Assembly: GCA_024449915.1 (NCBI GenBank) | Contig: JAMZAV010000299.1 | Location: 310,001 to 374,000, forward strand | Length of the DNA: 64,000 nucleotides | DNA from: Sweltsa coloradensis | Taxonomy: Eukaryota > Arthropoda > Insecta > Plecoptera > Chloroperlidae | Direction: 5' to 3' | Shown here: positions 34,659 through 45,780 of the stretch, in pieces | How the letters are laid out: each line of letters opens with the position of its first letter | How positions within the stretch are numbered: position 1 is the first letter of the stretch | Position numbers and translations under genes: made by a program | Notes under the pieces: generated by a model | Told to the model about the DNA's origin: nothing | The model's database searches: none | Seen by the model: the letters and a program-made list of their open reading frames with translations, nothing else

Positions 34659-34805
34659 TCAATCTTGCAATCTCCCAGTCATTAATTCAAATATATTTTT
34701 TAATTTAGGCTTACATCACGCTAAAATACTGGGGGCGCAGGCGCCCCCCAGTCTCTTGGCGCCCTAGGCACGTGCCTAGTGTGCCTATTGGGTAATACGG
34801 CCCTG

Positions 34806-36900
34806 ATTGTATACATTGACAAGAATATGGCCTATGTTCACGTCGGCTGGGGCTTGCGCCTCGGAGCCAGAAGATTATTGCAAACTAAATGCATCGAACG
34901 CACAATGATTTTGGTGACGGATACAGGGGGCCCTTGACCCCACTCACTATTTTCCAAAACCAAATCCCCACTCACTGAAGCAAGAGGCGAGAACTAACCC
35001 GGTCGGCGGTCGCAAACCAAACGTCTGCAGATCTCTTCCGCTTCCGGAAGCCAGGAATATCAGATTTGATACCAAACTTTGCACGGATGTTAAGGTCATG
35101 TCAATGTCACATGTGTATATAAACAATAAACATACTTCTAAGGAGGCACATGTTTTTAAATCACAAAAAACATAAATTATTCAAAAATTAAATTAATTTT
35201 TAGGATTTTGTATTTTTGTAAACTCATCAAAATTGGTAAATTTCCGAATTTATTAGTGGCTAATCCGCAATAATGTTTAATAATTTTGACTATAGAAGAG
35301 TGGCCTTATCCTTGCATATCAACCAGATGACAATTGACGCTAAAATGTAGTTATTGTTTATATATGTAAGTGTAATGTAAAATGTAAATGCTATTCTGTG
35401 TCTGAAAGGCAATCTTGATGAAAATCGCAGAACTTTGTTTTGTTTTGTTACACAAATAATGTTATAAATACAAAAATAGGTATGCCTACGCAAACCAAAA
35501 TGAAAACATGCGTATCATTATGTCGATATTGTATTATAGACTCTCTTTGCTTGGTGAAGATTTGATTTGAGTGGGTCATTTAATGCATATTTTACGAACT
35601 CGACGAATCTACTATATTTCTATGATTAGACTGTAATGGATGGGGGGGGGGGGGTGCTGCTTGGTAGTGGGTTAAGTATATTCTCCTTGTACCATGTCCA
35701 TGAGTTTGGGGGTCTTTGCATTATGCCTAATTTGCACCTGGTTTAATTTTATATTAATCTTTGGAGAATCTCTACATTAAATTAAAGTAAAACATTGAGG
35801 GTGTATCCCATTCCCAGGTATTTCTTATGTGTTTTTTTTGTGTAATTGCTACAACTTTATTAAAATAAAGTATTTCGTTTGTTAAAAAACACCTCCCATC
35901 TGTGCCTTCACGGTTAGAGTTGTGGGGTGGCGGAGGCAGACGAAGACATTGGTGGACCTCTCGGGCATGGTGATCCAAGGAACCATGGACATGCCTCGTC
36001 CACAGGTCCTAACATATCCGAGCTGAGATCGACGTCGTCATCGGCATGTGAGAGAGGCTCGTGGACTAGCTGTTTGTGTAGTTCCTGTGTAAGTTCCACG
36101 TAGGAGAGTTGCCGTCGGCGTTTGGGGCAGACCTCTTCTTCAGGAGGGATGTTTTTTTTGGTGATTCAAACAACACATCCACACAGTTGTTGATTAACTA
36201 ACTAGCTATTAAAGCCTCAATCTATAAAATGGGAGGTATTAAAACATGTATGGCTACCGTTTTCCCCCCAACTTTCATATTTCTTGGCCTACCTCGCCCA
36301 CCACTTGAGAAGCCCCCTGCTTGCCTGTCTTCTGTTGTCCGGTCGGGCGCACCTGCCAGTACCAGTGCCTCACTACGACAACAACAACAACCTCAACCCC
36401 TCATCTTGCAGTGTTCAGTACGACGCTGAATGCACATGCAGCGACAAGCAGGTGATCAGGTTTCATATGTAAATTGCAGGTTATATCTGTAGCCTTAGCT
36501 CTATTGAACAGAAATCAAAATAAGAAACCGAGAAATAAAGAAATGACTATACACTGAAAAGTGTCCCCATTCAGCGATAGATGAGATGTTCAGATTGGTT
36601 ATATGAAACACATTGCATACTATTCACACTTCACAGGCTTCTAATCCTGTCTTCTGAGGGGTGAGCCTCTTCGTTCAGGATAAAAACACTTTTGTTATCT
36701 AGGGCGACGATCGTCGCCCGGCAGACAAGCGCATGCGACTGCTTAGGCGACACGAACTCCAGCCCTATATACAGCTACTAGAGTTGGGGGGTTTTCAGCT
36801 ATCTGCACACGCCGCCCCGAAAGAGTTACAATCTTGAAACTCGGTATATGACCTTGGTCGAGCGGCCAGGCGGCCCGGAGACGCTTATTTCGATGAGGTA
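34806..36900. other. No gene seen
   Basis: Begins with the right ATTGTATA duplication of the hAT element. Poly-G at 35641-35653. No coding family recognised. Confidence 0.45.
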
Positions 36901-37744
36901 CCCCTACCGGCGGTAGAACAAGATGATATTATACTTTTTAGAAAGATTACTTCAAAATACATACGATAAGCCGTATCCGAGAAAAATCCATCTTGTTCTA
37001 CATGCCGTTTTGGCGCTTTGAGTGCGCCGCGACGCTTCCGCACGGCGCTTCACTCTTTTGATCATTATTTCCAAACCAAACAGGGTACATTAATAAACTT
37101 AGTACCATTGTTTAGAAGAAGAATATCCCTTTCCAGTGAATACCCACATTAAACCATTACAAATATTTTAGGGTATTTAAATTGGCCTACAACGCAAAAA
37201 TGTGACTTTTTATCAATTTTACTTGGATATTCAATGCCAATTTACGAGAACATTTGAAAACATATTGTTGGTTTATCAGTCTTAAAAACATGCTGTCACA
37301 TATGTTTATAGTCCGTCCGTTTACAGTTGACGAATTTGGAAATCCTCAAAAGGACAAAAGGCCAGATTTGTTCACACCTCTAGACAAGATCATTTTCCTC
37401 TGGTGATTGACATGTCCATTATAATGAATCGCAAACCCGTCGCCAGGCCACTTAGTTTGGTTCCCATTATTGCGCTTCATTGGTTTGCCAAAGAGGCGCA
37501 CAATGAAACTTCAGCCGGGCAACATTGACGACGGTCAGCGAAGACTGAATTTTAATTTACAACCCTTGTAATAGGTTATAACAAGTGGCTTACATGTTTC
37601 CGCTGTGTCGGCGAAAAAGCCGAAATTCGTCAAATGTAAACGGACGAACTATATAATACTTTAATGCACAGATAGTTATACGAAGTCGGTGAGATTGTGC
37701 ATGACATGCGTTAGTTCGGCCGCGCGTCTTATTTAGTTCCGCTG
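36901..37744 (-). repeat. Repeat E, inverted copy, interrupted
   Basis: Matches 41564-42436 in reverse order: the CCGGCGGTAGAACAAGATG edge, the TCCGCACGGCGCTTCACTC block, the GCAAAAATGTGACTTTTTAT block and the CGGCCGCGCGTCTTATTTA block. It is interrupted at 37311-37649 by a TA-flanked MITE. The edge itself forms an inverted pair (GTAGAACAAGATG / CATCTTGTTCTAC). Confidence 0.75.
37311..37649. mobile_element. TA-flanked MITE inside repeat E
   Basis: Ends GTCCGTCCGTTTACAGTTGA and (inverted) GTTCGTCCGTTTACATTTGA, followed by CGAATTT-like bases, about 30 bp of imperfect inverted repeat. Flanked by TATA on both sides. The uninterrupted paralogous site at about 42030 (GAAGTATTATAACACATGTG) shows the insertion. 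A TA duplication points to the Tc1/mariner group; this is inference. Confidence 0.7.
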
Positions 37745-37749
37745 TCACG

Positions 37750-38579
37750 CCAAGCACATTGTGAGCTGTTGTAAGCGCCAAACAAACCGCTCATACGTTA
37801 CCATTCGGCCATGTAGGTATCAACGAAAGTCTTTGTGATTTAGCAGTGTAAGTTCTTTAAATGCTATTATGTCATATTTTATCTCAATTGAACATTTGGT
37901 TCAGTTTTTGTCAATCGACAGCAAATGCAGGAACAAAGCTGCATTGCAGTCTTTCATCACAAATATAATATTTTTTTTAAACAGTGCTGCTTCATTGATG
38001 TAATTTTTAAACTGAATAGTGTGGCCAACACTCAAAATAAATTTGGAATTTAAAGACCATCTCGTTGGAAACATGCTACTGTAGCAGTACACAACGTTTA
38101 TTGTTGTTTGTTCCGTGCTTTGAGATTATTTGCGTGTTTGTTATGTAAATCACGATAATATTATATTTATAGCTATGACTGGAAAACAGTATTCTCATGA
38201 TTCAATCCCATATTATTGTTATAACATGATCGAACATTAATTGCATGGAGTATTTGATATCATTTTCTTAATGCAATGCCAAAATGGGTAAAACTGTGTT
38301 TCAAGATTTATGAATATACGAATTGTATCTATGGATGACGAACCAAAAACAAAGTACTAAACTCAAGAAAGTAATCGATCAGACGATGTCTATTCTGTGA
38401 CGCAAATTGTTAGACACTGGGTCTGTTATCAACCTGTACCAAAAATACGTATTATACTCGTATCTGTTACAAAAAGATTACTCGTATAAAAAACTGAATG
38501 TGAAATTCCACTCTTCTTGCCGTTGGGCTGTTGATCAATTATCTTGTGCTATTGAAAAAAATACACCCAGTATTATAAA
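37750..38579. other. No gene seen
   Basis: AT-rich, short frames, no recognised repeat. Confidence 0.45.
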
Positions 38580-38710
38580 GAGGTACCGGAAGGCGAGGTC
38601 GATTGCGTCGGGACCTACAGGGGTGGCTTGGTCGCTTTGATTTACTGTCCCCCACTGAAAATCAGTTATATAACTGAGTGGGTAGACTCTAAATACAATT
38701 TATTTTTTAT
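38580..38710 (+). mobile_element. SINE-2 3' fragment
   Basis: Shares GTCGATTGCGTCGGG, GGTCGCTTTGATTTACTGTC, CCCCACTGAAAATCAG and TATAACTGAGTGGGTAGAC with 43600-43690, then a TTTATT tail. The 5' part is missing, as expected for incomplete reverse transcription. Confidence 0.75.
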
Positions 38711-40054
38711 TTTAATTATTTAAGTAAGAACTGTTGGGTAAACCCGATTTATTCTACAATAGCTGATGAGTGTCGGTGAAACTTTATAAAAGGTGTCTAA
38801 GCTCGAAGAGACTGACAAGAAAACAATTATGACGAAGAACGAAACGTGGACATCAAACCTTCCAAGAGAATGGTCTTGCACCAATCTGCTGCTATATTCA
38901 TTAGTGTGAGGCTTAATGAAGAGTAAAAGAGATTCAGATTTCTTTACCATTTGTGACAGTATACACAAATGTGTGCAAACGATACGTTAATGATGCTATG
39001 ATTCTTTCGATGGACTTGGTGTTTGTGCCTACTTTAATCCCAAGATATCCTCTCATCTCTAGCATTGTGTCATAACCTAATAGCACAATCCAAATATGTA
39101 AGTACACCTCTTGCTTTAGGAGTGTTCGTGCATCATCAGTTTGGGAGCAAAACTTTTTTGCACATTTGCATTCTCCATTGGATGTACGTAGTTGTTTTTA
39201 CGACAATATTCCCAGGTTTGAGACGTATGTTGCTAACTGCCAGTTAGTACTTGAAGATGACTTGTTCGTACCTCATGGATTTAATTTCTATTCAATTAAG
39301 AAGAACCATTGACGGTAAAAACCCAACTCATGACACAGTCGTCGTGCTATGTTAAAGAACTGTGGTGAATTAAAATTCCAAATTGGCAGTAACAACTTCT
39401 GACATCAGAAGAATCAAATATCAGATAAAATACATTATACTTCAATATGATAAACCCCACGCCGAACCACGAGAAATTACAGACAAAACTTTGATGAGGA
39501 GACCTATCTTTAATCACAAATCAAGTGCCTAGTTTGAAAAATGTATCGCTTATTCACCGATTTATATAGTGATATTTCAAGATTACATCATCATGGGGAG
39601 GTTTTTAACACTTCAACATCATCATCAGTCTTCTGACACTGCACTTCTCAACCTCGGTAACGTTGCTGAAAGATCGACCAAACTCATATTATGGCCACTG
39701 CAGATCTTGCCATAAACAGCAATGAACTGAAAATCTTATGGAGTAAACCGGAGTAAACCAGCTGCTCTCTCCTGTAAAATAAGAATGCGTTTAGGTGGCA
39801 TGCAAATACATAGGCGTTTTTTGGCCAGTATAAAATCAATGTTTGGTGATGGAGGACTTACCAACTAATAACTATACTGGGAATATATGCTGATGTGACT
39901 GCCAATCTCTTCTGCAAGGTTAACAACTAATCGTGGTGTACGAGTTATTAAACGTAATGGAAGCTCTTATGCATTTGTTTATGAAAGCAGCTCAAACCTG
40001 GTCAGAGTCCAACGACATGCCTTGGTTATATATTACCACCAAATAACAAAACAT
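38711..40054. other. No gene seen
   Basis: Contains a CTGATGAG...GAAAC string at 38762-38783 that was examined as a ribozyme core and rejected. No domain in any frame. Confidence 0.45.
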
Positions 40055-40203
40055 AATTAACATAATAAATCAGTTTTTTTCTTTTCGTTTTTTTTTATGT
40101 TTTTATTTTTTCTTCTTCTTTTTTCCTTTCCTTTTCTCTTTTTTCTTTTATTTTCTTTTATTTTCTTTTCTTTTTTCTTTTCCTTTCATTCCCCACCCCC
40201 TTT
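40055..40203. repeat. Polypyrimidine tract
   Basis: Almost pure T and C on the plus strand for about 130 bp (TTTTCTTTTATTTTC-type units). Low complexity; the open frame over it is an artefact. Confidence 0.8.
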
Positions 40204-40319
40204 TTTATATATTCGATTCATTCATAAATTGCATTTAATATCCATTTTATTTGTTATCAAATTTGTTGAATATTTAATGCATTGTTGTAATATTACTATT
40301 TCAAATATTTACTTAAATG

Positions 40320-40408
40320 TAGTTCATTGTTGTGTCTGCATCTATGTAATTATATTTATTTAGTTGTCCTCCTTTGTAAATCAGTTTTTATAACTGAATA
40401 GGATAGAC

Positions 40409-40445
<37 letters not shown>

Positions 40446-40446
40446 A
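40320..40446 (+). repeat. LINE-type 3' tail with (TAAA)n
   Basis: TTGTGTCTGCATCTATGTAA, then a TTATTTAGTTGTCCTCCTTTG block, then ATCAGTTTTTATAACTGA (hairpin) and ATAGGATAGACGT, then about ten TAAA units. A stem-loop followed by a short tandem repeat is typical of L2/CR1-type LINE 3' ends. SINE-2 ends in a similar hairpin (ATCAGTTATATAACTGA), suggesting it borrows this LINE's machinery. Confidence 0.6.
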
Positions 40447-41563
40447 TCAACATGCAAGTCTATGGATGGGCATGTTTGTGTGCACTGTCAAAATATACTT
40501 GAACATGATTTGTTAAAGATATTACTGTATTGTCATTTTCGAAAGCTGGAAGTGAATTTTCTCACACATTTAAATTTTGCTCTAACTAAAACTACGGATA
40601 AATAAATATGAAGCCCTAATGAACCCCTACTGATGATAATGCATTTCAACTGCATGCTAAGAGGGCCAAATTTCAATGTTTGGTATGGTGTTAGAATGGT
40701 GTTAGAGCCATGTTGCAAATCCGTTATTGCAGTCATTCGACTACGGTTGGAGAACATACAACGTCTTATAATATTGTATTTACGTCAACAAATCACACAT
40801 CTTTATAGTAGTGACAAGCAGTGTGAAACAGACAAGTGCCAATGCAAACGAGCTTTGTATCACTGCTTGTGGGTAAGTTAGTTAGTTATTGGGGTTTTAG
40901 GGCACAAACACGCTTGTGGGTGTGATGGAAATTGGAGAAATGTAAATAAAACTGAATGTATACAAAGCATGCAAATTATAATACTGTAAAGATTGAAAAA
41001 CGCAAACTATAACGTAATGTTGTATATTTATGTAAGTAATAGCTGGAACATAATTATTTACAGAAAATCCAAGGTAGAACACGAGAGACGAAATTCAAAG
41101 ATCTATATTACACTCTTTAGAATCCATCCATAACTAAAAATGGTTAAAATATTCTATAAAATAATCCTATGCGTAAAAATAATTTAGCACAGAGACGTCT
41201 GCAACTCGAGAATGGTGAGCAAAACTTACTTATTAATAACAACAATAAGGTAAAGCCTATACAGTATTAATAAAAATACCATTCATATTTTAATTTTAAT
41301 ATTTCATTCATTTTATGGGAACATAACAAATGTTTTTGGTATCTTTATATTACATTCCAGTAAAAGCCACACAAGAATGTCATACACACTTTAACATGCC
41401 TATACGTGCTACACCCTTAATTATAATTTGACGTGACGTGTGTCAAAATTTTTTAGAAATTGATTTAAAACATACATATTTAATTGATTTAAAAGTTGTA
41501 TTGCCAATTTTTCTCTTATATGTGTTCTGTTCGGCGCCCGGAACTCACAGTGAACACTGCGCG
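40447..41563. other. No gene seen
   Basis: AT-rich, frames under 90 codons, no recognised family. Confidence 0.45.
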
Positions 41564-42436
41564 ACAGCGGAAGTAAATAAGACGCGCGGCCCCAACAAAC
41601 GCATGTCATGCACAATCTCAGTGACTTTGTGTAACTATCTGTGCATTGAAGTATTATAACACATGTGACAGCATGTTTTTAAGACTGATTAACCAACAAT
41701 ATGTTTACAATTCTTCTCGTTAAGTGACATTGAACATCCAAGTAAAATTGATAAAAAGCCACATTTTTGCGTTTTAGGCCAATTAAAATACCCTACAATA
41801 TTTTTAATGGGAATATGTGGGTATTTACTGAAAAGTGCTATTCGCTATTCTTCTTCTAAACAATGGTACTAAGTTTATGAATGTACCGTAGTTGGTTTGG
41901 AAATAATGATCAAAAGAGTGAAGCGCCGTGCGGAAGCGTCAGCGGAAGTAAATAAGACGCGCGGCCGAACAAACGTATGTCATGCACAATCTCAGTGACT
42001 TTGTGTAACTATCTGTGCATTGAAGTATTATAACACATGTGACAGCATGTTTTTAAGACTGATAAACCAACAATATGTTTACAACTCTTCTCGTTAAGTG
42101 ACATTGAATATCCAAGTAAAATTGATAAAAAGTCACATTTTTGCGTTTTAGGCCAATTAAAATACCCTACAATATTTTTAATGGGTATATGTGGGTATTC
42201 ACTGAAAAGTGCTATTCTTCTTCTAAACAATGGTACTAAGTTTATTAATATATCTTGTTTGGTTTGGAATTAATAATCAAAAGAGTGAAGCGCCGTGCGG
42301 AAGCGTCGCGACGCACTCAAAGCGCCAAAACGGCATGTAGAACAAGATGGATTTTTCTCGGATACGGCTTATCGTATGTATTTTGAAGTAATCTTTCTAA
42401 AAAGTATAATATCATCTTGTTCTACCGCCGGTAGGG
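41564..42436 (+). repeat. Repeat E, tandem pair
   Basis: Two head-to-tail units of about 375 bp, each starting GCGGAAGTAAATAAGACGCG. Unit 1 is 41571-41945, unit 2 starts at 41946 and runs on to the CATGTAGAACAAGATGG...CATCTTGTTCTACC edge at about 42330-42428. The junction is within GCGGAAGCGTCAGCGGAAGT. The inverted relative is at 36901-37744. Confidence 0.8.
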
Positions 42437-43276
42437 TCCAACTGTCATAACTTGCCGATTGCCGCTGCACCACCTGGTATGTGGTCCATGACATACAAAA
42501 AAAAATCAACCCGATCCGACAACTCATTCTGGGTTAAAAAAAGGCTCTCAACATCGTCAAATTCCTTTTGGCTGGCTGGTGGCTGGCTGGGTGGGTGGGT
42601 GACTGGCTGGTGGCTGGCTGGCTAGGAGTTCTCCGCGGAGATTAATTTAGCCTAGAGAGAAAACGGTAAATCTTAGAACTATGAAACTTGGACCACACTT
42701 AGATGTACTTCAGACGCACTGACGTTTGCTTTCAAAACCAAAATCGGGTAACAGGGACCGGAGAAAATCAAAATTTGGATGATAATCAAAACGCGTAATT
42801 TCCAAGGCGTGGTAATTTGTACAAACTTGAAATTAAACATGCTCTTAACCATTATAAATATCTTGCATCCAAAACACAAGGGGCTAAATTTGGGGATGAC
42901 CATGGGCCCAAAAATGACAAAAAACATATCTGAACTTTAAGAAATGAATCATTCAAAGAAAACGCTACAACTGAGATGTTTCAAACGTGGAATACATTTT
43001 GATATCTCTCATTCTTTATCACTTTTGAATATGGAAAGCAAAATTGGGTAACGGGTACCGGAGAAAATCAAAATTATCAAAAGTAGGTAATTCCGTACTC
43101 TTATGAATAATACGCTTTACTGAGAAAACGGTTCATCTTAGAACTTTGAAACTTGAGCCACACTCTGATGTACCTCATATAACCAAAACCGGGCAATTGG
43201 GACCGGGAAAAATCAAAATCAAAATCAAACGCGTAATTACTCAGGCGTAGTAATTTGTACAAGCTTGATCTTAACC
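42437..43276. repeat. Repeat I, left part
   Basis: Diverged direct units with GAGAAAACGGT, AACTTTGAAACTTG..CCACACT, ACCGGGAAAAATCAAAATC and CGTAATT...GCGT.GTAATTTGTACAA at about 42656-42950, about 43010-43090 and about 43125-43276. Preceded by a GGCTGGCTGGTGG simple repeat (42571-42626). The third unit is split by SINE-2 and resumes at 43745 (AAAACACAAGGGGTATCTTT...GGGCCCAAAAATG). Confidence 0.65.
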
Positions 43277-43694
43277 ATTATAAATCGTGTGGCTCGTTGG
43301 TCTTTGTTGTAAGCGTATCTGCTTCCATGCAGAAGGTCCGGGGTTCGATTCCCGTCAAGTCAGAAGTTTTTTAACCTCTGATTTGGACTTAAGTCCATCA
43401 GTTCGTGTCTTAGGAGTTTGTAAAAGGTGACTTTGGAGCCGTCCTTGCAACGAAGCACATAATAAATTCAGAGTTGTTCTGAATCGGCCTTGTTGATTCT
43501 GGCGTTGATTCGCGGGTGTTCGCACTGTCCATACCACTGATTGCTATATTTCCTATTAAAAATATCGATCTTTGGTTGGTTATCGCTCACTCGTCGATTG
43601 CGTCGGGGCCTACAGGGTAGGCTCAGTCGCTTTGATTTACTGTCCCCCACTGAAAATCAGTTATATAACTGAGTGGGTAGACTCTAAATCCAAT

Positions 43695-43741
<47 letters not shown>

Positions 43742-43743
43742 TC
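43277..43743 (+). mobile_element. SINE-2, most complete copy
   Basis: tRNA-like head GTGTGGCTCGTTGGTC (A-box region) and GGGGTTCGATTCCCG (B-box). A body of about 340 bp follows, then the hairpin ATCAGTTATATAACTGA and GTGGGTAGACTC, then (TTTA)n to 43743. It interrupts repeat I. Pol III promoter elements are internal, as in tRNA-SINEs. No clean duplication was found at its edges. Confidence 0.8.
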
Positions 43744-43883
43744 TAGTGCTTAAAACACAAGGGGTATCTTTGGGGGGGCCGTGGGCCCAAAAATGTCAAA
43801 AAACAACTTTGAACTTAACAAATTTAATCATTCAAAGTCCATCATTCACACCATGATAGCAAACGAACAACAAAAAGATGTAA

Positions 43884-44340
43884 TATCCAACCAAATACAA
43901 AAATTGTCTTCGGCTGTGAATGCTGTGAGAATAGAAGTTGAGCCAAGCTTTTTATTCTTTCTCCCTAGTTTCGCTTTGAAAATAAGTAAGATCAATTCGC
44001 CTGTTGAAAAGCGCCAAACCAACGATTTTTGTGGTAACAAAGTAAAATTTTTAAACTCGAAATCATAAAAAAAATGGCTTGGCCATTGAATTTGGTTCAT
44101 GGCCAAGATTTTTTTTTGTGATTTCGAGTTTAAAAATTTTACTTTTTTACCACAAAAATCGTTAGCTTGGCGCTCGTCAACAGGCGAAATGATCTTACTC
44201 ATTTTCAAAACGAAACTAGGAGAAAGAATAAAAAAGCTTGGCTCAACTTCTATATCTCACAGCATTCACAGCCGAAGACTTTTGAAGGAGAGCTTGGCTG
44301 CCGTTTTTTTTTTTTTACAAATTTTTGTATTTGGTTGGAT
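43884..44340. mobile_element. Foldback element
   Basis: Ends TCCAACCAAATACAAAAATT and AATTTTTGTATTTGGTTGGA. The arms are inverted copies over about 200 bp (AAGTAAAATTTTTAAACTCG, AGAAGTTGAGCCAAGCTTTT and GCTGTGAATGCTGTGAGA recur inverted), with the axis near 44085. It has a small insertion (GAGAGCTTGGCTGCCG) in the right arm. The two strand-symmetric frames of about 120 codons are palindrome artefacts. Confidence 0.75.
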
Positions 44341-44385
44341 CACTAGGCTACGCAATCACCACTGGATTTACCATGATTGCGTAAC

Positions 44386-44408
44386 GGGTGGGGTGGGGTG
44401 GGGTGGGG
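44386..44408 (+). repeat. GGGGT microsatellite
   Basis: Four to five GTGGG units. Confidence 0.8.
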
Positions 44409-44984
44409 ATTGTCGAGCAGAAACTTCGGAGCAACCGAACTATACAAGCCGAGGGGAATTTTGTGTATATTCTAAAAAGACTTTTTAGAACAGCACAATA
44501 GCACAATGATTAGTTTTTTTCAATCAACAAAATGTTTCGTCATAAACGACACGGCATCCAATAGAAGTAAATTAAGTTAACAATAGTCAATTTTATTGAT
44601 TTAGAACACTCAACATATTAACAGTTAGTTTATTAATATGTATGTATAATATCTTGATATCGAAACATATTTTTTCATATATGAAAATTATGAATTATAA
44701 CAAATAACCACGTATTCCAGTGTAGTAAAAAAAATTACATACTTATAACAACTGCACTTTTATATATCGTTTTGGTGTATAGGCCTATGTATTTTACGAC
44801 ACGGTTTTCTCGCTCACGTGAACAACGGCTTGATGTAGCTTTCGCACTTCCCATCACCAAACAAACACGGCTTCGGCTATGATAAGCTACACTTATCTGC
44901 TTCTTCTCGGCAATCAGTGGTGCGGCGTTGAGAAATGTTCTCTGATAGACATGGGCTTACCCTGTCCCCCTGACCCTGGTCAGG
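44409..44984. other. No gene seen
   Basis: AT-rich, no recognised feature. Confidence 0.45.
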
Positions 44985-45062
44985 TGTCCTTGTTGACATC
45001 ACCGCATGTCATGTTCAGTGTGTATCGTGACACGTGACGCTCACACGAGAGACGGGCAAGAC
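44985..45062 (+). repeat. Repeat G fragment
   Basis: TGTCCTTGTTGACATCACCG then CATGTTCAGTGTGTATCGTG + ACACGTGACGC, matching the order of blocks at 58830-58935. Confidence 0.5.
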
Positions 45063-45432
45063 ATGGAGATATAGTTGTTACGAAGCAACCTGTGATTGAT
45101 CGGCGGGGACATCGCACATCGAGCTGCAAGCCTGCAACCGGTCGCTGGTAAGGTTAGTTCGGAACTACTTTATGTTTATTGTATTGTGTACGTCGATGTC
45201 TGCATACTGCCAGCAGAGCATTGTGCAGCATAGGAGAAGTTGACAAACAAAGGGTAATGTTTTATTTACGATGTAAATAATCAGTCATGTAATATTCTAG
45301 AGGCGTTCCGTCACGATCCCGTGTACTGTATACATTAGCTCAGGAGCGCGGATTGTTGACTTGAGACAAAGCTGATTGCTGGACGCATCTCACACACTCT
45401 GTGACAATACGGGGGCGAAGTGCACGGATCAA

Positions 45433-45772
45433 CAGTGGCGTAACTACGGGGGGACAAAATTAATTTGATATTGAAATATTTTATAACAATGAGATAATTT
45501 TTTATTTAACAATTTATCTTTAATTCGTCCCCCCCACCCCAAAAACAATCCTCTAATCCCAATTAACAGTTTTAAAAAAACGGGGCTGCGCGCCCCGCAC
45601 CCTCATTGTACACAATCATACGTTACCCAGAAAAAGGATAAACCCAAAAATTATTTTGGATGACACCACTGACTACACACATGTACCCATTTTACTAGTC
45701 GTGCCGACCATTTATCTTTTGAGGTTAGAAAAATGTTCGCCCCCTAAAAACCAAGGGTTAGCTTCGGCACTG
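45433..45772. mobile_element. hAT-2 MITE
   Basis: Left end CAGTGGCGTAACTACGGGG, right end GCTTCGGCACTG. Flanks CGGATCAA (45425-45432) and CGGATGAA (45773-45780) agree at 7 of 8 bases. A second member is at 59509-59808. No coding sequence. Confidence 0.75.
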
Positions 45773-45780
45773 CGGATGAA

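Larger units (their letters stand above)
32071..34805. mobile_element. hAT element, 2.7 kb, with transposase relics and nested insertions
   Basis: Ends CAGGGCCGT and ACGGCCCTG are flanked by perfect ATTGTATA duplications (32063-32070 and 34806-34813). The right end has the CGCCCTAGGCACGTGCCTAG string common near hAT termini. Inside are a TTF-type zinc-finger relic on the minus strand (32537-32737), an HLN-A2 insertion (32762-33561), a possible hAT dimerisation motif on the plus strand (about 33846-33970) and a TTAA-flanked element (34008-34658). The catalytic domain is absent, so the element is dead; the opposite strands of the two relics imply rearrangement. Confidence 0.85.

Noticed and set aside
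38762..38830. Hammerhead ribozyme-like core CTGATGAG...GAAAC
   Set aside because: The would-be stem II has only two wobble pairs, stem I does not pair, and stem III needs a bulge. The core strings alone are not enough.
40097..40363. Hydrophobic Phe/Leu-rich 88-codon frame resembling a membrane protein
   Set aside because: It is the translation of a polypyrimidine tract.
43846..44488. Two frames of 120-129 codons with nearly the same peptides on opposite strands
   Set aside because: They are the two arms of the foldback element.
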